64,000 nt of DNA from Casuarius casuarius (Eukaryota > Chordata > Aves > Casuariiformes > Casuariidae), in assembly GCA_003342895.1 (NCBI GenBank), contig PTFA01000318.1, positions 407,501 to 471,500 on the forward strand, in the 5' to 3' direction. The notes under the pieces were generated by a model. It saw only the letters and a program-made list of their open reading frames with translations. It was not told the DNA's origin and did not search any database. Shown here piece after piece: positions 47,865 to 59,700 of this stretch (positions within the stretch are counted from its first letter, which is position 1; the number at the start of each line of letters is the position of its first letter). The translations under genes and the position numbers were made by a program.

Positions 47865-48012
47865 CTGTGCAAGCTCATAATATCCTGCTGAGCAGGCTAG
47901 ACAAAGGAGGCTTTCGCCTTCTTCTGTGTGCTCGTTCACGCTTCGGCCTTCAATTAGCAACTTCCGCACAGCATTTACATCTCCTTCTGAACAAGCCTCT
48001 GCCAAGCTGCGG
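47865..48012 (-). CDS. ANKRD17: ANKRD17 exon 4: start of ankyrin block 1
   Basis: Residues 104-153. RSLAEACSEGDVNAVRKLLI, EGRSVNEHTEEGESLLCLAC, then SAGYYELAQ. First ankyrin unit, with SLAEACSEGDVNAVRKLL as its helix pair, and the first helix of the second. The first base completes an Asn codon; ends in phase 0. Confidence 0.98.
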
Positions 48013-50381
48013 CTAGTAAGACAGAAACCATTTAGAAGTGAAAATGGACTACCTTTGAAATTCTTACTCTACACAGAGTTTAAAAAAAAAAAATCCAACA
48101 TGCCACGCAGATGCAGTCAACTAACAAAAGAAAGCACAATCTAAACAATGCCAATTGCTATTTAAAGAGGTGCTGTTTTTAAACTTCAGGTTTTCTACAC
48201 AATTTCTTTGAAAAATAACTAATGTGAATATTCAGCCACTCCTGTTATTAATTTTTAGCACAGTAAAAAGCCAACTGAAACGTGTGCAGAACAACCATCC
48301 GGTTTACCAAATTTTGCCACACACAAAAAGTAGAGAAAGTGCTGAGAGGTGACATGGTTATGGGTCTNATTTTCTGCCCCAACATTATGCATGCATTACT
48401 TTTTTGCATTCAAGAATTAAGTAATAACTCTCCATTTTGAAAGAGTAATAATTTAGTTCCACAAACAAGAAAACTGTTTTTCTTTTACTACTATTTGCTC
48501 CACAATGTATCCTCTCAATCTGTTCCTGTTTTGTAGTTCCGGTTTGGAAATGCAGGTTTTGTGCTACTCATTTTCTGAAGTAAGGGTCAAGGAACAGGAA
48601 ACACGATGAGATCGCACATAAGTATAACTCCCTGTTTACCTGGATATAATTTTATGAATATTTCATTCCAAATGGGTAACCACTAAACAGAGTTACGTTT
48701 CCGTTTTCCTTTGTCCAAGGAGCCAAAGAACAGGACAATCACCCATCAAGACATGCTTTTGTTTAACACTGTCAACCAGACTTGAACAAATCACTTGGCA
48801 TCACTCTCGACCTATAACAATGTATCACCACCACCACCCTCAAATAGCCTCTGTCTTGTGATGGAAATAAACTGCCGATTTTTGTAACGAAATACAACCT
48901 TCCAGTTGCTGCCATAACTCAACCAAACAGAAAAGAAAAATATTCCCCTGGTTGCATTAGCCCTTGGTCATGCGAGGGAATTTTTGGTCCTTGTGTCATG
49001 TTATGAATTCTTAGTCTTGATCATTCTAACTCCGTATTTCAGTAGAAAAGAAAAAAGAGNCTCCTGAATGCATATTTTGGGCTGATACAAGAATACACAT
49101 TCTGTCTATTCAGTTCCAAATACTTGGATGATTAATAATAAATGCAAGACTACTGGCCTCATCCCATCCACCCTCCTGTCATCTCTTGTCCATTTAGGAA
49201 AACCCATTAACACAGAACTAACTCAAAAGAGAATGGAAAAATAAGGTAGTTGACATAAAATATCTGTAAGCCATATCACTCAAGGAGATCGGGAACCATT
49301 TTTAAAAAGTACAAAATGCAAAAATATGAATTGCTGAACCACAGGCTAAGCTATATTTACGTATAGCATCCATGACTATGGTCTTATTTGTGTCACTAGG
49401 CCAAATCTTAATGCAAACAGAAATATTTCTCAAATACATACTGTTGACAGTATTGCCCACATTTGTTTTCATTTTCCATATCCTCTGTCCCAGTAACAAC
49501 TTTGGCAACATCCACTGTTAGCAACAAAAAAGGTAGCTAGGGGAGAGGTGCACACAGCGTAGGAGCAGACCTAACTCCAAAGGCTTCTAAACTCTTCAAG
49601 TGTCCTGATCAGTGCACTCCGAGTTACTCAGTATGCAGGGATTAAACCGTCATCCAGCACAGCAGGACTTGGAAGCTCACACTAACACTGTTTCCGCTGT
49701 ATGTAAGCTTAGCAATAGTCTAGAAAGGAGTGGGTTTTTTATTTCCCTCTGAAAACATCCCAAGAGGAGAAAAGCCAAGCAAATTAAGCCAGAAAGTCTG
49801 TTTAAAAAGCAGAGAATTTCAGGCCTTGGCTCTGTCCAAGGTCCTACAAATTGCAGGAAAGCCAGCTACCATCACGAAGGCTCAAGTCCCTCAAGACCAT
49901 TTGCCTTCCTCAGTTGAAAAGAAGCTCAGAAGTTCTCCACAACACATTCTGTCCCAAAGCTAGTTTACTGATTTCACTGAAATACTTCTAGGCTTCTGTG
50001 GTAATTAAGAACAAGAGAAAAAAAACTACACACCTTTCAACACTTCTATCCATTTCAGGATATTTTTGGGTCAAGTTCAAACCCCAGGCTACTTAAAAGC
50101 TCAGGGATTTCATTTCTTGAGTTTGACAAATTAAAAAGAAGTTTCTTGGTGAATGATTTCTGGATTTTGAGCAACACTACTCGCTCCACTTCCCACTGCA
50201 AGAATTAACAGTCCAGGAACATTTAACAGGAGAATCAGAGGTGACAATCTGCTGCTAGTTCCACTTGAGTAACAACTTCACCATATTGTAGCCAGAAAAA
50301 ATACAGAACAAAAAAAACTGCATCGAGAAGTCACAGTAGCACACTACTAAAAACATCCAGTAAAAGAAAATGTAGGCTTAC
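48013..50381 (-). other. ANKRD17: Intron 3 (2.4 kb)
   Basis: Donor GTAAGC, acceptor ACTAG. Unique AT-rich sequence, N at 48368 and 49060. No exon or repeat family recognised. Confidence 0.9.
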
Positions 50382-50538
50382 TTGTCCGTCTGCCCTGCAT
50401 TTGCTGTGCTTTCTGCTCTCATCCGGGTTAGCGCAGCAGCAGCTTCATCCAACGCGCAACTGACTGAAGAAGTCAGTCTGCGAAGCACCTCAGGATCTGC
50501 GAATGCTTTACCATCGGCAGTAGATAGTTTACCTATTC
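50382..50538 (-). CDS. ANKRD17: ANKRD17 exon 3: N-terminal helical segment
   Basis: Residues 52-104. IGKLSTADGKAFADPEVLRR, LTSSVSCALDEAAAALTRMR, then AESTANAGQTD. An Ala-rich helical segment just before the ankyrin array. The 3' splice site (AATGAAAG) has no pyrimidine tract next to it; the nearest is about 30 nt upstream. Reading frame and family match leave no doubt about the boundary. Confidence 0.97.
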
Positions 50539-51140
50539 CTTTCATTTCAAGTTGACAAGTTGGCATGCCAGAGAAGGAAAAAATAGAGAAGTTGAAACTG
50601 AGTCTGAGTTCTGCTAGCAGAAACATTGCAAATGTAATCAACTACAGCTTCAAAAATTATGGGAGTAGCTGTGCAATAATGTTAACCTAAAAGCTGCCAT
50701 CAGATGCGTCGCACATGAATGAAAGCCTCCAACACAGACCGTGTTATTTTTCAACTACTGACAACTACTTAGCNTATGCTACCAGTGATGCTTTTCCTAC
50801 ACTAGCTATTAAAACACAAAGCCTCATTGAGTAACCTAGTTTTTGATCCAAGGTTGCAAGACAAGGCTGGATGTGAACTTCTACTCAGGTTTTTAAAAAT
50901 CCAAATTTGGAGGAATCCAAGTAGAAGCGTGGCCTTTCCATGAAACTCCAAATGTCCAAAATTGAGTGTCTCAATCAATTCCTTCCTCTTCAGTAACTTG
51001 CACAAGCTTGCCAGGTTCACACTGCATTGCATTCCACATTTGTGGCATGCTCATGCGGATTAGACTTATGCAAGCAGTTCCACTACGGTCTCTTGAGTCT
51101 GGGCTTCAGGATTAAACCTGTAAGGGACAGGAGTACTTAC
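50539..51140 (-). other. ANKRD17: Intron 2
   Basis: Donor GTAAGT, acceptor GAAAG. One N at 50774. Nothing else recognised. Confidence 0.9.
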
Positions 51141-51294
51141 CTGCAGCTTCAAGTAAAGCTTCTAATCTAGCCTGGGTTTCTGGATCTACTGTTCTCAAGT
51201 CAGCACCATCGGCAGTACTTGACAAAAGCAATTTGGAAGCTGTTTCCAACATCGGGTTTTCGAGATCATCCTGATCCAAGATGAACGATTCCAC
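51141..51294 (-). CDS. ANKRD17: ANKRD17 exon 2: acidic N-terminal segment
   Basis: First coding exon in the window; residues 1-51 of my numbering. VESFILDQDDLENPMLETAS, KLLLSSTADGADLRTVDPET, then QARLEALLEAA. The acceptor is a C-rich CCCCCCAG before GTG. An internal ATG (MLETAS) exists but is not the start: the conserved sequence before it and the family's N-terminus show that translation begins in exon 1. Phase 0 in, one base of Gly out. Confidence 0.97.
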
Positions 51295-52354
51295 CTGGGG
51301 GGAGGGGTGGAAACAAATAGATCTGACTTAGAAATAATACAGTTGATTCGAACCTAATTAATACATTAGAAAACAAAGCTGCAGTTATCTGTTAAAGGTT
51401 CTCTTTCCGAGCACTTGTCAGCCTAACTATCCTCAGTTGACTCGAAAGGGATTTCCTCCCCACCCTGCGGAAGCAACAAGGTCTTCCAAAATCATGTACT
51501 CATGTACGAAGAGCCACCTTTTTTTCCCTTGTCAATTTGCTCTCCAACTAAAAGCCATAGGATATGCCCGAAATATTTTAAGATGCCCTTCAAAACTGTT
51601 GAGTGCAGTGTGATGCGATGTGCAATTTTAGACAAGGATGGAAGTGTCAAGGAACAGATATTACGCTAGAAGGCCTACGGTTAGCAGCTGCTAGAAGTTT
51701 CTACACACACTGCATGTTTCTTTTTTTCAAAGTACCAACAAGGAACATACAAAGAGACAGACATGTTCCACACAACACCATCACCTTTCAAACCAGTAAC
51801 CTATCCTTAAATGACACCCATTGAGCTATACTAGTAAAACCCACAATAAGAAAACAAATTAACTATTTTCACTACTTCAGTGTGGACTGTATTTTTCTGA
51901 CTTGCAGAAAAATTCTTAGCTATCTCGCTTCTTTCAAACATGAGGTCTGTTAATTAAACATTAAAAAAAAGCAAAGGACCAGCAATATGTTCCAGAGGTA
52001 ATCCACTTCAAAGAAACATGCAAAGGGTTTTGTGGAAGCTTCCTTAAAAAAATATGTATTTAAAAAATTATCTAGGGAATAGCCAACCTCCTATATTTGC
52101 ATTGTCCAGAGAACAGACACCAAGTGATCTAAGTTCTTCTAGACATCCTATTTTCTTGCACTCTCCATTTGTTTTGGTTGTAAAACACACTGAAATTAAA
52201 CAGGAATACAACATACTAGAGAGAAAAGCCTCTAGTATCCATTTGTGCTTTACGGCCTATTAAAAAAAGGACAGGGTCAAGTAGTTTCAAGTTCCATAAA
52301 CGCTCCCTCAAGTCTATGAGCCAGGGCTTTTATTACACTATTAAGACCAAGTTT

Positions 52355-52370
52355 AAACACACACACACAC
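52355..52370 (+). repeat. (AC)8 microsatellite
   Basis: Eight AC units in intron 1. Confidence 0.9.
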
Positions 52371-55300
52371 TCCCCACAGAGCTCAACAGCCTCCTTACTC
52401 CTACAATCTTAACATCTTCCGAAGTCAAAGAATTATAGATGCAAGCCTGCCAGACAAAAACTGCACGTGTCACCCACCCACACAGCATCATTGAAATCTT
52501 CAAACATCTTAACATAAAAGAAGCTACTGTCTATAATACAGCAGTAGTGTATTTCCACACGGGATACAGTTTATCAGAAGGGTAACGTATACATTCTAAG
52601 ACAAGACTTAGGTCGATCTTAAAAGTTCACAGTCTCACAAGCATCACAAATTCAGATTTCTCTAGATGCCCCAAGATTCTCAAGAGGGCAAAAACACCAG
52701 AAAAGTTACTATTTTATCGCAGAACTCCAGTAAAGCCTCTCTCCTTCCTCTCATATATTATTGTATAAAAACTTCAGAGCTCACAAGTCTGCCTTCTGCA
52801 GTCTGTCTCCAATACCCTGTTTTTTGCTTTTTTTTGTTTTTTCCCCACAAATAGTAGTGGAATTTAACTGCCTATAGTCAAATTTGACAGAGATGATCTA
52901 CTGAATTCAAAAGCTACCACAATATGGTACTAGTACATAAACTGAACCTATACGCATTGTTTGTTTAAGAAGCTGGGCTGCAAACTACTTTCAAAATGAT
53001 TGTTTGATCTATCATCTGAAAGATATCATTCATTCTTTAGCAATATACAGGTGGTTTGCTTTTAAACCCCAGAGGGTATTTGAAGCCTCTCTTTTCCCTC
53101 CTCTTCAAATCCCAAAATGCAGCCAAGCTGTAGAGGACAACTTCCAACTTATGATCACAGTGACTCCAATAGCAACAATTACAGACCCAAGACAGTCCTG
53201 CAGTGTCAGCTGTTGCTCCTCAGCACTAGTTTTCCTAAGCTTTCTATCCACTCACACATGCACCAGGTTTCCAGTTCGGGGAGCTCCCAGGCTCCTCCCC
53301 AGTCCTAAGGGACAGTTGACTCCTGCCTCGCCAAGGTCCTCCTGTTTGTCTGCGCCAGCACGGTTCCACACATCCGCTGCCCCCTTCTCAAGGCTGGCTG
53401 CAGTGGGACTGAGGACTCACCAGTTGCCTTCTTGAAAAGGGACAAGCGAGGCAGCAGGCAGCAAGAGAAAGGAACTACTCAACTGCTCAGGAGCCAAGAG
53501 ACAGATTTCACAACTGGAAATGCTAACTACTGAACAGCTGGAAGGGTTCTTGGCTCACCCAATTCAGGGAGACAAAAAAAATGTTCGTGTGTATATGTAT
53601 ATAATTTTTTCCCTTAGAATAACTCAAAAATCTCATCTGAGTGAGATATTTAACAGCTGGTCACTCTCCTTTCCTAACATTATGAAATACTCGCTATGGA
53701 AAAAAACAAATACAGAAAATTTCCCTCCCACTCACCAACCCCCACCCCAAAATTAGATCTCTTGTGCAGTTTATGTTTCAAATGAACCATCTTCTGATTT
53801 TCCTTCCAACTATCCAGATGAGCACAGTGGGGAAAAACAAAACCCTGTAACACAAGATAAAGCAGTCAGCCTACAAACAAATACAGCACCAACACAAACA
53901 CAAGTCACCAGGAGAAAGCTTTCCTAAAGATCGATTGTGGAAAAATAATTCTTATTATGTGCCATCATTCAAAGACAACTTCAGAGCAACATCTGAAGAA
54001 ATTAACCTGTTAAAAACTGAAATTAAAATACTTAGTATACTTAAGTATAACTATTTTCCTTTTTTAAGGCAGAAAAGACTTTTCAGGTCACAAGGATNGA
54101 AGATAAGTTTTCCTGAAGCCTGCAGTTAGAGCACTCTATTTCTGCACGTGTCTAATCCTAAGAGTTCCATTGGATCAAGAGTGTTGCTGTTCAGCCTCTG
54201 CAACGTGAAACAGAGCACCACGCAGGGTAACACTGCTCAGAGATGCTTTCCAAGTGTGGTCAGTTAAACTATTTTTGTAGGAGTGAAAATTCCCTTTTCA
54301 TTTCTCAGAAAATTTTGCCCTCTCCACAAAAGCTACAAATTGAAGACAGCATTTCCATGACCCAGCTTAAGTAAACGGACATTTTCTTTAAACGTCTTCA
54401 GATGTACTTTATTTCCCTTAACTAAAAAAGGTGTAGAATAGTGCACATATTTACAGTTCAGAATAATCAATCCTGGCTTTCTGTCATTATTTCTTGAATC
54501 ATACAATGCTCTGACATGATCCAACATGCGTTCTGCAATGAAGTCTCATGTTCCGCACTTGCCCGAGTTCACTTCCCCTGTAATCTTCCATAACAAAGCT
54601 GATACTTTTATCAACTGAAAGAGGTGCAAGGGGGAAAGTTACCAAGTATATTTTTACCTGCTGTCAAGGAAGATGGCCTACAGCTTTGATGCATTAATAC
54701 AACTGAAGAGAAATCAAAACATTCCTCTTCTCTAAACCCTTGCTAATATAATAGGCCCATAAATCTACACTCCAAGGAAACTTTGAGCTACAAACATCCC
54801 TGCACAAGCTGCATGTGTTACTCTTCTGTAATGATTCATTTTTTTGCCTTAGTATTCTATGCACTGAAATACTAGACTAAGTGCAACTTTGAACATGTCC
54901 TACTTTTGCCACCTCCTACAAGAAATGCCAGGGCCATGTGTATGCTTCCACATGCTCTCATGCAGAGGTAATGAAGGTCAAACAATAAACATTCTCCCAT
55001 ATTTTCCCCTCACAAAAAGCAAGGAGTTGAAGAGAACAAGTCAATCACATATTGACTTCAAGAGTATTACTTATTTAGGCTAAACACCAATTAGTGTGTT
55101 TCTAATTTTATGTCAAGCCAGGGGGAGGACAGAAAACATATTCCAGCTATAAACAACTGTATTTTTCATACATCTGCTGCACTTAGAAAGAGTACTGAAC
55201 ACCAAAACAAGAACTCAAGTACANCATCAACTATGGTATCAAGCTAGTAAAAGTATTTTCAATAGCAAAACTGGTATTTAATACCCAAACCAACCATTCC

Positions 55301-55862
55301 AAGTTTGCAGTGATAGCTGCCTTAATATTACTTTCAGCAGAAATACTTGCCGTGTTATATAGATTGACGGATATAAGCTTGTAGACATTGCTATGCATCT
55401 AACCACAGCATGATTCAAGTCCGATGATACCAGACGACGTCACCGTTAAGAACTTTTCATNTTGTTTGACACGGTGCGAGGAAAGAACGCAGGAGCAGAG
55501 CTAAGCCTTCTTCTTATGCTAGTGACTTCGGTACCTTTAAAGCATCACTTAGTTTAGTATCTGAATTCCCTCTTTTCAGGTATGTCTAACTTTTTTTGTA
55601 ATATTTGCATTTTGTCTCAATAGTCACCCACACAGCACNGTCACAGACCTCTAGGATGAGATACACTTTATGAATAGTAGAGATCAATAAAAGCTACTAC
55701 TTCAAACTTCCTTTATAAACAATGGTAAAAAACAGTCCTCCGATACACACCACCTACTAAAGCCCTTACAGTGGAATAACAAAAGCATATTATTTATCCA
55801 TTTAATCAGTACATAGGTCCCATGAATAGCTCAGGTCATTTATTTACAGAGCATCTTCAGAA

Positions 55863-55877
55863 TTTTTTTTTTTTTTT
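55863..55877 (+). repeat. T15 homopolymer
   Basis: Fifteen T on the plus strand in intron 1, followed by AAATC. Confidence 0.92.
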
Positions 55878-56715
55878 AAATCATTGTTTTATCCTTGTTC
55901 CCCAAACACAGCTGTGCTGTAAGGACAATCCACAAGGATTAAAAAAGACAACAACAAATCATTTTCTCAGTCTTCCATCAGGGTCCCCAACTGTAAGATC
56001 TGAACAGCCTGACCTGCCTGATTTGGCAGGTTCTGTTCCCCAGGCCTTTTCTTTAAAAGCATCCTGTAAGTACTCTGTATTTACACTCTTCTACTTTCTA
56101 GCGCTTAGGCAGAACTTAATACATGCAAGACTCAACACTCCACATACATTGTAAAAAATCAACATCATGTTACTGCAATGTTTTCCTGTGCCACCTCAAA
56201 GCTGAAGGCACAGAAATGGAGGGCAGCACGCTGTTTCTTAATTCTATGGTACATTTAGGCACACAGTGTCATTAACCAGCCAACACACTTTCTCAAAAGG
56301 ACATGACTAGTACCCTTGGCCAGACATCCATCAACACTTCCTGTAATCAGCATGAGTTCCTAGCTGGGTTTTAGACAGTGCTTATAATGAGAAAACAGGC
56401 AAGCAATTTTGCTCCCCTGAAGCCTAACATGAAGACATGCTTAAAAAAAATATTTAAAACTCCTGGAAAGTATCAAGTAGAACAGTTTAAATGTCTAGCA
56501 GTTAAGTTGCACACAACACACTTCAAAGGCTGTGAAATAGCAAGCAGTAGTCATTAACAAACAGGACCAACATGATTTTNAGATTCAGCGAATCAGAAGA
56601 CATCATTAGTCCAAAATCAGATTTGGATGAAGCAAACTAGCCCAACCTAGTGTTTCAAAAAGCCTCAAAACACCTTTAAGGTCAAATATTTGGAGTTTTT
56701 CTTTCTCTGCAGATT

Positions 56716-56737
56716 GGGGTGGGGGTGGNGGAGGGGG
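56716..56737 (+). repeat. G-rich tract, candidate G-quadruplex
   Basis: G4-T-G5-T-GGnGG-A-G5 on the plus strand, with an unresolved base inside the third run. Four G runs with one-base loops fit a stable G-quadruplex if that run is intact. It is the template strand of ANKRD17 transcription. Confidence 0.6.
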
Positions 56738-59700
56738 AACAACAAGTATTTCCTAGGCTTACAATTCAGCTGCAAATTTGTTTCCTAAGTTCTGAGACAT
56801 CATTCCCATTATTTTTGCATTACATTAAGTTTTTGCCTAGACATTTGGGCCTTTGGTATCGGCTATCCAGAGATTGCCAAAATGGACCCTATGAGAACAC
56901 AAGCTCACTATAAAGCATTTCAGAAGAACACAGTAGACACAGAACAACTACTTGCTACTGTCATATAAGCAAGGTTAACCACTTAGACTTAGTAACTGAG
57001 AGTCCATTTTTATTATTTCTTATTTGGGTACAAAAGGACCCATTGCCAATTTCCAACAGCTGAAACAACTGATTTTTCCTAGCTACAAACTTTTTAGGAA
57101 GTACTCTGAGGTTTTTAAAGACAACATGCAATTTAATACAGATTTTCGAGTCCATCCGATATTGCAAAGCTGCCTTCAGACTGAAACTGAAAATCACTAG
57201 GACAACAGTCAATAGACTTTAGTCCTATTACTTTGACAAGTCACTAGCTAGAAGGGTAAGGAGACTTTTGATGCTTTATTTTCTCAACTAAAATGATTCT
57301 CATTCACCGAAAAGTTTTAATCCTCGTTTATGTAAAGAACACCTAGCAAAACAGCAGAGCCTACCTCACAGTTATACTACCTTCTCCTTGGGTTCTAGCA
57401 ACTCATATCAGAGATCATTCTCTGCTTTTGCCTCCAAAAGGTTTTAGCTTAAATCTCCATGGGTAGAAAGGTAATTATTTCTATCATCATCCTTCAGCTT
57501 GCTAAGACAAGGGATTGTTTTACAGCCGACACCATTTACTTGCTCAGAGCTCAACCTATGGCACTTCAAGGTCACAAACTCAATACACTTGACTGGACAA
57601 GCGGGAATGAGCCACAGGGCTTGCACGCGGACCAACTTTTCCTAAGGGCCACGGGCAAGTCTTCTCAGGCCTTCACAGAGCACCTATGACCTTCCCCACA
57701 AGTCTGGGACCAGGACCTCTGTCAGGAGTTTCAGGAGCCCGTGTTTTTATCAAAAATAGCTTCTCAGCATTTTCGCCCGTTGAGCAGTTTAACTGAGCAT
57801 CAGGGGAGCACTTCCTACAGCCTTGGGGATAACTGCACAACTGTTCCAAACTGTTGCAAGACACCGCACAAAAATAACATAAGTATTTCCTGATTTTTTT
57901 TTCCATTGTTCACTGCATGAATATACTTTACATGTCCGTTTTACACAAAACACCAGCTTTTATACTGCTACCCGTCAACAACAAACACACAACAGTTTGA
58001 CTGCAAGAACAAAGTCAAACTCAGAGTAATAACTAGTTAAGTTTTCTTTGCACAAAACCGCTAGGTTTTTTTTTTTTGAAATGTTTTATATCTAAACATA
58101 CCATGGGCATCAAGACATTCATGAGGAAAGAGAGACTCAACGCAAAGCAATGATATGTAGTCAGAACCTGACAAACCTGGCCAAGAATTTCAAGCACTCA
58201 CTTTTAACTTAGGCATTCCAAACAACATACAAATGTGTAACCCAAAATTATGCCAATTACAGTGCATAATTCCACCGTATTTTAACCTAAAGACTTCAAC
58301 AGTCCATTAATATACAGCTTTGAATTGCAAGCGCCAAGAAATAATTTATAGTCGCATACAGACAACACTTTATTACAAGTGTACTTCATATTTCCTTTTC
58401 ATTGTACATGCCCTGCATTTTTTGTGTCTTAGTCACAAGCCAAGCTGGCTGAAAGGGTAAGAAATTCTTTTTCAGTCCCCTATATCCCATTCCAAAATAA
58501 GTATTGCCTAGTGTGCCTTATCCTGCTACCTTTTAGCACTCTGAATGTAGTATCTCCCAAGCATTTGCAACATATATTAACTCATCACAGTTGACAGCCT
58601 TCTGAAAGAACAAACTCTGCTCTGAACCATCAAGACAAAGCACTAAACTTATAGATGTCTTGAAACAAGATAGCAGGAATATTTTCAAAGCAACTGTCTG
58701 ACTTGATCATATGAAATATTAAGGCAAAAAGAAGTGTATGTTCTGCCTTTTCAGCTAAAGCTAAATGCCTTTAGGTGAACTTATTCAGTTAACACAGGTA
58801 AAAATGCTTTTGAAGATGTAGACCTTCCCACCATGAACACTGTATTACATGAAGAATTCCATTCAAAACATTTCTGACAAGAAGCATCCGACAAATAACA
58901 TTCAGAGTTTTTGTTGGAACAAATATCACCATCTAATTTATATGACATAGCTCTGAAGTGGAAGTGATGAATTACTGGATTTTTACACAAGATACCCTTT
59001 CCTTAGATCTAGATCAAATCCCTCGTTATTGAAGGAGACAGCAAACACTGAGGCTAAGCGAAGCACACAATTTCATCTACTCAGTTTCAGCCTTGCAGGT
59101 TTTCTGTTTTTCATCAAAACTATTTTGGACTATGAACAAGTCGTGTGATCCTTCCGCAGTCTACCCCACTACTACAGCAGCAGCATCACCTTGGAGATTA
59201 AGGGTGACAGCACTATTCCCTTCCTGTACGGTGAGGTGGGACTGCTTCCAGTCACCCAGGATACATAACTAGATCTGTTTTTTTCTGTCACATGATGACC
59301 CTCCTCAAACTGAACTGCTTTGCTCAGCACAAATCTGGAATCCAGCAACTGAAGTGTCAACAGCGTCTTCTTTCATTTCATTCTGTCAACTAGACACTTC
59401 ATTTCTCTTGCGGCTTGCTAAGGAAGGGGGGAGGGATGAGAAGAGTAACTGTCCCTCCTGCTGAAATGGCATAACACTGTCCTCACGACTGGCACCAACA
59501 GGCTTTCTGGTGCAGGGACACCTGCATTATTACTGCAGTGTGTTTCTGATGATGAGACAGGTGCTGATGCATTCACATGAGAAATCCCTCCCCTCCTCCC
59601 TAGTCCATATCACCAGTAATACAGAACAAAACAAGCAAAAAGACAGAGCTATCTATAGCTACAAGACAGTCATTCTGAGAACCTTTAAGAGCTTTAGTTT

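Noticed and set aside
1..51294. Alternative identity ANKHD1
   Set aside because: The paralogue has the same architecture, but the linkers, the exon 29 islands and the terminal HMNQLG match ANKRD17 as I know it.
1..51294. Processed pseudogene or decayed copy
   Set aside because: Introns are present, all 33 exons are intact and in frame, and no frameshift or premature stop occurs in 7,434 nt.
53004..53435. A 143-codon plus-strand frame in intron 1
   Set aside because: The longest non-exonic frame, but its composition is that of random sequence, with no recognisable domain, no codon pattern like the exons and no flanking gene signals. The GC patch itself is kept as a finding.
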